Shown here: positions 45,969 to 52,498 of the stretch, in pieces | Layout of the letters: every line of letters begins with the position of its first letter | Numbering within the stretch: position 1 is the stretch's first letter | NCBI RefSeq assembly: GCF_001995985.1 | Contig: NZ_MUFC01000017.1 | Coordinates: 1 to 52,498 of the forward strand | From: Salinivibrio sharmensis | GTDB lineage: Bacteria; Pseudomonadota; Gammaproteobacteria; Enterobacterales; Vibrionaceae | Reading direction: 5' to 3' | Length of the DNA: 52,498 nucleotides | The notes under the pieces: model-generated | The model's database searches: none | What the model saw: the letters and a program-made list of their open reading frames with translations, nothing else | Told to the model about the DNA's origin: nothing | Program-made: the position numbers and the translations under genes

Positions 45969-48192
45969 TCTTTGAACGCCAATTTATTATCAGCCGCTCA
46001 AGGTCAATCCGCTGGCGTGTACGAGAATCAACACATGTATCACCCCAATTAACTTGGTGATACTTTGAATCCAACATCACCTCCACGAGCTCAGCTTCAT
46101 CTAATTCGATCGCCAGCATTAAAGGTGTGTAGCCAAGCATAGCTGTGTCGTGTTTCGCATTAGGATCGGCACCATGTTCAATTAAAAGCTTCGCAATATC
46201 CCTAAAACCTTCAGCCGTTGAGTACTTTGCAATGTTTCTCCTTTCATGTTCTTTCATTGCCTCATGCACATGACGGAACAAGGGATCACGATCCTGCTCA
46301 GACATTACCCGTTTTAAGTGTTGAAGATCGTGCGGAAACAACCCAGCAGAATGAGCTCGGACAGATTTCAGATTCATTTCCGAGTATTTCATCGAATCCC
46401 AGTGAACAGCATTAGTTTGAGGTCTCGTATGGTGTGCAATAAGCCCTATTACGGTATAAAGCGGTGTCTCACCAATAATGTCGTGCCTTCTATCTACCGT
46501 AGCACCCATCTCAAGTACTCTCTTTACAATATCGAGCCGTCCTGTCTGTACGGCACATCCAAGCGGAGAGAGCTTTCTTTTGTCCGTTAGTGTATCTAGA
46601 ACACTTTTCCGATGAGGTTTTTGGCTCAATAGGTTGAACGCCTCATCACTCATCGAATTTAATGGAGTAAGGTTGACCTGCATTGCTTGGATAGCCATCA
46701 AGATCGCAGACTCATTACTTGAAGAAAGCTTGTTGACATCTGCTCCTGCATCAACCAGCGCAGAAATCGCTTCCATATCATCCTGCATGGCAAAGTAGAC
46801 GAGTTGAGGTATTTTCTTGATAAGTCCACCAGCCATCCCGACTGATAGCGCCTTATTCGGCTTTTTAATGTCTAACTCATGACTCGTTTCATCTACCATC
46901 CAAACACCACTTTTGTCGTGTGTGTCCTCTGGATAACTAGCTCCAGGAAAGAATGATTCCTTGGTAAAAAATGCGTCAAAGTACTGGCTAAAAGCAGAGA
47001 TCTCCCAATTGTCGATATCCTGGGGTTTGGCTTTAAATGCATCATTATTGACATTTGGCGGCATGAAATCGATTTTCATCACCACAGCCATTCGTCGGAG
47101 TCGATTAATAAAGCTTTTAGCCGGTTTAGGGGCACGACACGCCGCTATAATAGCCTCAACAATAATTTTCTCTGCGTTTTCTCCTTGCCTGTAAATGACA
47201 TATTCAAACGCAAGCTTGTACTCTTCAATAGCCTCTGCTAATTCTCCTGAATGCAGGTGGTAACGAGCTTTCATCCAGTGATAGTAGTAAGTCGTCTCGT
47301 TATTGGTATCAAGCTTTTGTTGTTGCTGATTGAGTTGATTCAGTAACTCTAAACAATGCTTCTGACTGCCCATTGTTTTTGGTCCTCTCAGGCGAAGTAT
47401 TTTCAGCAGCCCTAACGCAAATGAAGAAGTGGATTGATATTTTAATGTCCCTTTTTGGAGCAGTTCGACTAGTTGCTTCGCTAATGCTTCGAGGCACTGT
47501 TCAAGCGAATTATGTTTAAGGATTGCTAAATCGGTATAACCGCTACGATAAAAGAAATAGTCCCATAAACGCGCTACAACTAGGCGTGCTTTAAATGTCC
47601 CCCAGCTGTTGCCTCGTTGCCATTGTTCTCCTAATGATGCAATGCTTGTCAGTTCAGGCAATTCAGAACCAGGTCCTAAAGACCAGATTCGTAAACGTTC
47701 TTTTTGAAGCTCAGAGCTGTTGATAAGAAATTGTTGCCACTCCGTTGAACACTCAAGTTTCTCTAACACAAGGGACATCAAGGTGTTATCACTCCAAGCA
47801 ACATCTCTAGGCGTTAGCCGCATACCATCTAAAGAATCTGAGCAAATTTCAGCAACAGCAAACGTCATAAAGAATCGGTCGATAAATTGCCGAGCTAATT
47901 CAGCATTCACACCATCTAAAGGCACAGTTTTTATCAGACTCAGATAGGTTTCCGTCACACGCTCAAATTGCTCTAAGACATGATCAGCAAAGTAAATGTT
48001 TACATACTTAGTGATCGGCTCATGGATGAGCTCTCTTTTCAATGACTCCAAGTGGTATGGGTTTATTTCTGCACTCTTGCATGCATCATCAATTTTCTTG
48101 CCAGCTAAGGCTTTGGTGCCTAAGCCTTTTGCAAACTCTCTGAGCAGATACTGCACGGAGTAATAAGGTGTATTTATCGTTTTACTAGTCAT
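45958..48192 (-). CDS. Ankyrin-repeat protein with helical N-terminal domain
   Basis: 744 residues, no recognised family. Residues 1-460 are helical, with a TPR-like stretch around 310-345 (YYYHWMKARYHLHSGELAEAIEEYKLAF). Ankyrin-type repeats lie at about 464-503 (ISALVDAGADVN), 541-584 (IVKRVLEMGATVD) and 658-720 (AKLLIEHGADPNAKH, YTPLMLAIE), with a charged insert of about 75 residues. There is no signal or membrane segment. The start lies two bases after the stop of the HicA-like gene and lacks a ribosome site, so it is coupled. The last residues and stop are encoded by the right end of the IS element, so the native C-terminus may be lost. Possible defence or regulatory role is inference only. 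Confidence 0.7.
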   Translation of the reverse strand: MTSKTINTPYYSVQYLLREFAKGLGTKALAGKKIDDACKSAEINPYHLESLKRELIHEPITKYVNIYFADHVLEQFERVTETYLSLIKTVPLDGVNAELARQFIDRFFMTFAVAEICSDSLDGMRLTPRDVAWSDNTLMSLVLEKLECSTEWQQFLINSSELQKERLRIWSLGPGSELPELTSIASLGEQWQRGNSWGTFKARLVVARLWDYFFYRSGYTDLAILKHNSLEQCLEALAKQLVELLQKGTLKYQSTSSFALGLLKILRLRGPKTMGSQKHCLELLNQLNQQQQKLDTNNETTYYYHWMKARYHLHSGELAEAIEEYKLAFEYVIYRQGENAEKIIVEAIIAACRAPKPAKSFINRLRRMAVVMKIDFMPPNVNNDAFKAKPQDIDNWEISAFSQYFDAFFTKESFFPGASYPEDTHDKSGVWMVDETSHELDIKKPNKALSVGMAGGLIKKIPQLVYFAMQDDMEAISALVDAGADVNKLSSSNESAILMAIQAMQVNLTPLNSMSDEAFNLLSQKPHRKSVLDTLTDKRKLSPLGCAVQTGRLDIVKRVLEMGATVDRRHDIIGETPLYTVIGLIAHHTRPQTNAVHWDSMKYSEMNLKSVRAHSAGLFPHDLQHLKRVMSEQDRDPLFRHVHEAMKEHERRNIAKYSTAEGFRDIAKLLIEHGADPNAKHDTAMLGYTPLMLAIELDEAELVEVMLDSKYHQVNWGDTCVDSRTRQRIDLERLIINWRSKRRC

Positions 48193-48194
48193 AC

Positions 48195-48383
48195 TTAACG
48201 TTGAATATCTTTACTAAAGTTTTGGAATGCTCTTTTGTCACTTGGTGTACTAGGCACTGTGAATCGCTTACCCGTTGGTGAACAAATAGAGCCGTGTTTT
48301 TTACGATGTTGGAACTGCCAATTATTTTTTATCAATTGACACACCAACTTCTGTATATCCTTGTTATTGCTGTATCTTGGCAT
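48195..48383 (-). CDS. HicA-like small protein
   Basis: 62 residues. The pattern NKDIQKLVCQLIKNNWQF, then KKHGSICSPTGKRFTVP, then TPSDKRAFQNF resembles the dsRNA-binding-like HicA mRNA interferase fold, including a His in the GSHH-equivalent position. No HicB antitoxin is adjacent. It is encoded directly upstream of the ankyrin gene and downstream of the SMP-like gene, all in one direction. Whether it is a toxin is unknown. Confidence 0.55.
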   Translation of the reverse strand: MPRYSNNKDIQKLVCQLIKNNWQFQHRKKHGSICSPTGKRFTVPSTPSDKRAFQNFSKDIQR

Positions 48384-48421
48384 AGTTTATTGGGGAGAGA
48401 AATGTCTCCCCCTTCCCCTTT

Positions 48422-48565
48422 TTACTTGCCATTTCTCGCCGCAGTAGCCTGCGCTCTTGCAGCAAAGCTGCCCTTAGCAACTTTCCCGCCATTCACTTTT
48501 GCCTGACCTGATTGAATACGAGCTGCTGCTGTCGGTGTCATTGGGGTTGATTTTGCTTTTGACAT
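48422..48565 (-). CDS. Tiny SMP-like basic protein
   Basis: 47 residues from the ATG at 48565, which has AAGGAG eight bases upstream (an ATG two codons earlier is too close to that site). The sequence holds PMTPTAAARIQSGQAK and KGSFAARAQATAARNG. This repeats the AxRIQS / AARAQ pattern of seed-maturation-protein (SMP) motifs known from plant LEA proteins and from small bacterial relatives. Low complexity, rich in Ala, Lys and Gly. Function unknown. It leads the HicA-like/ankyrin operon. Confidence 0.55.
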   Translation of the reverse strand: MSKAKSTPMTPTAAARIQSGQAKVNGGKVAKGSFAARAQATAARNGK

Positions 48566-48740
48566 GTTCATTTCTCCTTATTTGTTTGAACACAGACAAA
48601 TTAACAAGGGCTCATAAGTCACGCACCTTGGTAAGTGGAGAGTTTTTTTATTTGCGTGTAGCTAGCCTGAATTCCAAAACAATTTCAGATATATATCACC
48701 TTAATGCATACCAACATCAATCCATTTTCAGGAGTTCACT

Positions 48741-48944
48741 ATGCACGAAAACAACTACTTTTTTGATGGTCCCGTGACAGCTGACAGGGTGCTCGACGCG
48801 GCCGCAGAAATCCTTGCAGCACGCGGCCTCAGAGGTGAACAATATTGTAATCCGAATGCGACAAAAGACTTCTTATCTTGCAAATTAGGTAGCTATGAGC
48901 GAGAGGTTTTTGCAGTAATGTTACTGATGTCAGCGCCGATGTAA
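48741..48944 (+). pseudogene. Truncated RadC-like JAB-domain protein
   Basis: The first about 60 residues (MHENNYFFDGPVTADRVLDA, ATKDFLSCKLGSYEREVFAVM) match the N-terminal part of island-borne RadC-family (YeeS-type) proteins, which normally continue with FLD and a JAB HSHP-type metal site. Here the frame passes at about 48928 into an IS21-type end and stops after a few foreign residues. The catalytic part is missing. Such genes are typical of integrated islands. Confidence 0.72.
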
Positions 48945-48980
48945 AACTGACCCACTAACGTCGATTTAAAATTGACCCAC
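48928..48980. mobile_element. Lone IS21-family end
   Basis: The sequence starts TGTCAGCGCC at 48928 and has two 21-bp repeats at 25-bp spacing: GCCGATGTAAAACTGACCCAC (48935-48955) and a variant GTCGATTTAAAATTGACCCA-type copy (48960-48980). Tandem subterminal repeats with TGACCCAC are typical of IS21-family ends. No istA or istB genes and no second end are present. It joins the broken radC-like and integrase genes. Confidence 0.6.
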
Positions 48981-49011
48981 CTGAGCCAAACTATCCGCTC
49001 GTGACATGGAC

Positions 49012-49333
49012 AAAGCGTTGTTCTATGCTTTGCTGCTTGAGCGGAGGCTTGTTCTGCTCTGTTTTCTTTTGGATCGATGTTCTGTGCGAGTAGCTTACGG
49101 GCTTCATCTCGTTGTGTTCTCGCTTCTGCGAGAGATACGGTAGGGTAGACGCCGAAACTCAGGCTGGTACGTTTTTTGGTGTGAGGACGGTAGTAATCAA
49201 ATAGCCATAGCTTGGAGCCGTTAGGCTTAATTCGCAATGCAAGTCCTTGTCCATCGGAAAGGTTATAAACTTTTTCCCTAGGCTTGGCCTATTTGATTTC
49301 AGTGTTGGTCAGTGGTTTAGTCGTCCTTGCCAT
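49012..49333 (-). pseudogene. P4-type tyrosine integrase fragment
   Basis: Reading from the ATG at 49333 gives MARTTKPLTNTEIK, then an in-frame amber codon (49289-49291), then AKPREKVYNLSDGQGLALRI, KPNGSKLWLFDYY, LSFGVYPTVSLAEARTQRDEARKLL. This is the N-terminal arm-binding domain (DUF4102) of P4-family integrases. Homology ends near QAAKHR where the IS21-type end begins; the catalytic domain is missing. Most likely a Gln codon (CAG) mutated to TAG. Doubly dead. Confidence 0.8.
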
Positions 49334-49458
49334 AGTAGTACCAATCTGCTCACTCTTTGTCGGTACTACTAAGCGTACTACTAAAAATTGGAGCTGTCGA
49401 TGACATCAAGAGACGTTAGGAGACAGGTAAATTGTTGATTTTGATATTTCAGAAACAA

Positions 49459-49482
49459 AAAAGACGTCGTGAGACGTCTTTT
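49459..49482. terminator. Hairpin with flanking A/T runs
   Basis: AAAAGACGTC / GACGTCTTTT stem with a GTGA loop. It can work in both directions. It lies between the att-like site and the integrase remnant. Confidence 0.65.
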
Positions 49483-49491
49483 TCTTTGATT

Positions 49492-49513
49492 TGGTGGGCT
49501 GGCGTAACTTGAA
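49492..49513 (-). other. Degenerate tmRNA 3'-end copy, candidate attachment site
   Basis: The plus-strand TGGTGG-GCTGGCG, then A, then TTGAA, agrees with the complement of the ssrA 3' end (TGGTGGAGCTGGCGGGAGTTGAA in E. coli) at 19 of about 23 aligned positions. P4-like integrases of vibrios often use the ssrA 3' end. The remainder of ssrA does not follow, so it is only a copied end. Confidence 0.5.
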
Positions 49514-49705
49514 TTAGGTCAATAACATCATGTATTTATTAGGTTTTTCTGGTTTGACTTTGGTGCGGTGTACCATTGGGTGTATCTAAAGTACTGATTG
49601 TATCAAGAGTCCACAATGAGACACTATGTCTAGTCTGATAACAGGTTACTGTCGAGGAGTGACCTCTACTTGTCTGCGCTGTTTAGTGGGTACAACTTCT
49701 TGTCG

Positions 49706-50404
49706 TTAACCCTCTCCAAGGGATCTTAGTATTGCAGCGTTCGCATGGATCGCTGTGGTATCAAACAGTGGCACATTAGTATGCTTTTGCTGAACAAGTA
49801 GAGCAATTTCCGTGCAACCTAGGATCACAGCCTCCGCCCCTTCATGCTTCAGCTTATCAATTACCTTCAGGTAAGCATCACGAGATTGCTCAGTAATGAT
49901 ACCCTGACACAGTTCTTCGTAGATAATGTTGTGGATCGTGTTTTTATCTTTGCTACTTGGAACGACAACGCTTATCCCATACTTATCTGTAATTCGTTTT
50001 TTATAAAAATCTTGGTCCATCGTGAATCGTGTCCCGAGGAGACCAACTTTTCTGATGCCATGCAGGATGAGCGTTTCAGCTGTTGCATCAGCAATGTGCA
50101 GAATGGGAATACTGATGTGCGACTCAATCTGAGGTGCCACTTTATGCATGGTGTTGGTGCATATCAGGAGAAAGTCAGCACCGCCGGCTTCAATCGATAC
50201 TGCCGCATCTGATAGTATCTGAGCGGTTTTATCCCACAGCCCCTTGTGTTGGAGCTCCTCTATTTCAGCGAAATTAACGCTATACATACAAATCTTGGCC
50301 GAGTTTAAGCCACCCAAGCGTTCTTTGATGCCATGATTTATCGCTGTATAGTAGCTTACAGTCGACTCCCAGCTCATCCCGCCAAGCAATCCTATCGTTT
50401 TCAT
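49706..50404 (-). CDS. ygeA: Amino-acid racemase YgeA (Asp/Glu racemase family)
   Basis: 232 residues. The two-fold Asp/Glu racemase fold shows its paired motifs: LICTNTMHK (about residues 80-88) and ILGCTEIAL (about 193-201, with catalytic Cys). The MKTIGLLGGMSWEST start and the rest follow E. coli YgeA, a broad racemase, closely. It produces D-amino acids or interconverts them in the cytoplasm. It is 73 bases downstream of an AraC regulator on the same strand. Base composition is AT-rich compared with the left part of the window. Confidence 0.88.
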   Translation of the reverse strand: MKTIGLLGGMSWESTVSYYTAINHGIKERLGGLNSAKICMYSVNFAEIEELQHKGLWDKTAQILSDAAVSIEAGGADFLLICTNTMHKVAPQIESHISIPILHIADATAETLILHGIRKVGLLGTRFTMDQDFYKKRITDKYGISVVVPSSKDKNTIHNIIYEELCQGIITEQSRDAYLKVIDKLKHEGAEAVILGCTEIALLVQQKHTNVPLFDTTAIHANAAILRSLGEG

Positions 50405-50477
50405 TTGAGGTCCTCACGTTGTATCTATGATGATCAAAACTACAAGCGCCAGGTGGTAAGAGATAGTACGTTTTTGA

Positions 50478-51317
50478 CTATCTGAGAAAGTGCCTTGCGT
50501 ATTGACTCGGGGTTACACCAATGGCTCGTTTAAAGTGCTTAGTAAAATGGCTTTGGTCGTGAAACCCGCAGAGGTTTGAGACGTCCGCCAGTTGGTATCC
50601 TTGTCGTATCAACTTCTCGGCATACCGGATACGTGCTTGTAGTTGATATGCATGTGGTGGAAGACCAAATTCCTTATTGAACGCACGCACTAGATAATAA
50701 GGATTAAGGGAAGCCATTTGGGCAAGCTCACTCAGAGAGATGTTGGTACTAGGAGAGTCGTCTAGAAAGTGCTTTACCATGCTTACTTTCTTAGTTGCCT
50801 TTTTCTCAACAGGGAGTTCGACTCTCCTTTTACCATGACTTCTCATCAAGCGAGTGAGTAGCGCGTAGAGGAGCGACTCTCTTAACAACTTGTTTTCCGA
50901 TCTCTCTAAGACGGAGAAGACGTACCGGAACTGTTTAGCCAGTGCTTCATCATGCACTACTGCATCAGGAAAGTAGGGCGTATAGGTGTCGGTTCCGACG
51001 AGCTCATGGCTTAACCGTTCAAAGTGCTCTGGTAAAGGATATAGTGCCTTGTAGGCCCAACCATTGTCGGTGTTGGCTTGGCCGTTATGAATATCATCCG
51101 CGTTGATTAAAATGATACTCCCAGCAGGTGCAAGATTATTACTGCCGCTTCTAAGGAACTTTTGGGTACCTCGTTCGATAACGCCAAAGGTGTAACCCTC
51201 ATGGCTGTGTCGAGAAAAACATTGCCTATGGTAACTCGCGTCAAGAATACCTATACCGCCAAGTTCCTGATGGTAAAGATAGTTTGCTGATTCTTTACAA
51301 GCACCAAGCTTTTTCAT
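50478..51317 (-). CDS. AraC-family transcriptional regulator
   Basis: 279 residues. An N-terminal cupin-like effector domain (HSHEGYTFGVIERGTQKF, about residues 37-54) is followed by two helix-turn-helix units (about 180-279: NISLSELAQMASLNPYYLVRAFN and YQLADVSNLCGFHDQSHFTKHFKR). It belongs to the AraC/XylS family, and effector and targets are unknown. It lies in front of ygeA and may control it. Confidence 0.9.
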   Translation of the reverse strand: MKKLGACKESANYLYHQELGGIGILDASYHRQCFSRHSHEGYTFGVIERGTQKFLRSGSNNLAPAGSIILINADDIHNGQANTDNGWAYKALYPLPEHFERLSHELVGTDTYTPYFPDAVVHDEALAKQFRYVFSVLERSENKLLRESLLYALLTRLMRSHGKRRVELPVEKKATKKVSMVKHFLDDSPSTNISLSELAQMASLNPYYLVRAFNKEFGLPPHAYQLQARIRYAEKLIRQGYQLADVSNLCGFHDQSHFTKHFKRAIGVTPSQYARHFLR

Positions 51318-51913
51318 TTCGCCGCCTAGGCCTCCATGTGTAGAGCATTATAAGCTAATCCTATACGTTCCCCTCGAGCATGTATTGTACAAAATTGACT
51401 TAGACTAAAAGCGCTCAAAAATAAGACATTGAATTTAATGATAAATTTACAGTGGAAGAGTCATATACTCACAACATTTAAGGTAATGCTTGTAAGACAT
51501 AGTGCCAGGTAGTGATACCAGCTTTGTGTACTCAAAGACACGGCTGTCTCTTGTCAAGTTGATGTGCAGGAGGTAAGCAGATAGCAGATCTACATTTTAT
51601 TAACGACTAGTGATAGCCATAAATAATGTTCAATGCTTATACGCTACCTTCAGCGAAAACCCTATAAACGCTCCGTCCAGAATCTTCAAAAACAGTCGCG
51701 CATCGATGTTATGACGATAGTATAGGACTCGTTATTCCTTCAGGGAATACCAAGAACTCTTTTATAACCAAAGGTAATATTATTTATAACCTAGCTATAG
51801 AGATGGTGCGGAATGGCGAACTAAAAAACGCAAAGTAGCTTCTCAACGAAGTCTTATGAGGGGGACACAGAACTATGAACACCTTCCTCATCGTTGAACT
51901 AGCGCCCCATCAT
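51318..51913. other. Gene-free AT-rich region
   Basis: 596 bases between the AraC gene and the MatP-like fragment. I see only frames shorter than about 15 codons with start codons and one small hairpin, TATTCC / GGAATA near 51734-51750. No repeat or RNA gene recognised. Confidence 0.4.
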
Positions 51914-52498
51914 TTACTCACTCTCCAATATATCCAAAATCTCGTCCCAATCCATAGTGTTAATGAGCTTTTTTATGACGTCTTCGGGAGTTTTTTCAGT
52001 TTGCTCTGCCAGTTTTTCAACTTTATGAAGCACAGCGTTTTCCAATAGGACTACGTTTTTTTTCTTTCTTTCTTTACTTTTCTTTACATTCCAAGCATGT
52101 CTGAAATTTTCGAAAAATTTCTTTTTTTTATTTTCAGGGATGAGGTCATAGACAGCAACAATGACTGACTTCATGTCTTCATTGCTTGAAGGTGTCCAAG
52201 TGTATCTTATTTCGTATCTTTTTTTTATGTAATCATAAGCCCACATGAGCTGATTGCTGTGACAGCCATCTAACCACTTTATCATTTCAGTCCTTCTGGC
52301 GTTTTTTCTCCATTCATTTTTTAAATGATTTGACAGAAGTTTTTCTTCATGCTCTAAAAAATTTGAATGAATGAGACAGTTCTCTATTTGTTTTCTTTTT
52401 TCTTCTGTTGTGCTTTGGCGTTTTTCCTGCAAATAAATGCCTTCTATTTTTAGAGGTTTTGTTATTTCTATATCCGTGACAACCCCTGTGTCTGTCTC
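51914..52498 (-). CDS. Partial protein, possibly MatP-like DNA-binding
   Basis: The frame ends at 51914 and is open through the right edge; the codons before the TTG at 52432 continue with TDIEITKPLKIEGIY and no stop, so the real start is outside the window. The visible 194 residues are highly charged and Lys-rich. The C-terminal stretch KKNVVLLENAVLHKVEKLAEQ, then TEKTPEDVIKKLI, has the ribbon-helix-helix pattern seen in the C-terminal domain of MatP, preceded by a KKKFFENFRHAW basic segment comparable to MatP RRKRHF. Similarity is weak. Strongly AT-rich, so it was probably acquired. Confidence 0.5.
   Translation of the reverse strand, partial: ETDTGVVTDIEITKPLKIEGIYLQEKRQSTTEEKRKQIENCLIHSNFLEHEEKLLSNHLKNEWRKNARRTEMIKWLDGCHSNQLMWAYDYIKKRYEIRYTWTPSSNEDMKSVIVAVYDLIPENKKKKFFENFRHAWNVKKSKERKKKNVVLLENAVLHKVEKLAEQTEKTPEDVIKKLINTMDWDEILDILESE

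Larger units (their letters stand above)
49334..49705. other. Gap right of the integrase: direct/inverted repeats, hairpin, att-like site
   Basis: It contains repeated GTACTACT units in both orientations (49333-49382), possibly integrase arm sites, a terminator-like hairpin at 49459-49482 and the tmRNA-like end at 49492-49513. Nothing recognisable lies from 49518 to 49705. Confidence 0.45.

Noticed and set aside
49487-49517. Complete tRNA or tmRNA gene
   Set aside because: Only the 3'-terminal about 22 bases resemble ssrA; the following sequence does not fold or match.
1-52498. CRISPR array
   Set aside because: No regularly spaced direct repeats with spacers were seen; the only tandem repeats are the two IS21-type units at 48935-48980.

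Overview
The window reads as chromosomal DNA of a halophilic or marine gammaproteobacterium of the family Vibrionaceae. The reasons are the Vibrio-type neighbourhoods (metE/metR, rimI-holD, pnp-nlpI, yjjV-nupC-deoCAB-ytjB/serB-plzC-radA, slt-trpR-yjjX), the small DUF5363 and XapX proteins, and moderate GC content. The genus Salinivibrio would fit but cannot be proven from sequence alone. No rRNA, intact tRNA or CRISPR array was seen.

Layout. 1-1250: the tail of an ISAs1-family transposase abutting an AT-rich PAP2-type membrane phosphatase. 1251-8201: metE with divergent metR, a tail-to-tail operon (GNAT-like protein, holD, rimI), and a PAS-GGDEF-EAL protein. 8231-13378: nlpI and pnp (with a long leader hairpin), then divergent prfC. 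13530-20037: DUF5363, yjjV, nupC, an XapX protein and the deoC-deoA-deoB catabolic operon. 20131-29160: ytjB/serB, a two-PilZ protein (PlzC-like), radA, an M23 peptidase, a small PilZ protein and ettA. 29387-33171: slt-trpR convergent with a fatty-acid hydroxylase/yjjX pair. 33338-35322: an eutB/eutC-like dehydratase/reductase pair. 35570-37895: a kexin-like secreted protease with a separately encoded propeptide-like partner. 38149-44759: a dicarboxylate/amino-acid symporter, dgt, a beta-barrel porin, a LysR regulator and acuI.

44918-49517 is an accessory island: a complete IS903-type element whose right end supplies the last codons of a large ankyrin-repeat gene; an operon of a tiny SMP-like protein, a HicA-like protein and that ankyrin protein; a truncated radC-like gene; a lone IS21-type end; an integrase pseudogene with an in-frame amber codon; and a degenerate copy of the tmRNA 3' end that looks like an attachment site. 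The remainder (49518-52498) is AT-rich and holds a YgeA-type racemase, an AraC-family regulator and a fragment of a possibly MatP-like protein running off the window.

Themes. Nucleoside salvage (NupC imports; DeoA, DeoB and DeoC convert the sugar to central metabolites) forms one unit. Cyclic-di-GMP turnover and sensing (one GGDEF-EAL, two PilZ proteins) recurs in the first 30 kb. The most unusual items are the ankyrin/HicA-like operon in the island, the protease plus detached propeptide, and the long hairpin-rich leader in front of deoC.
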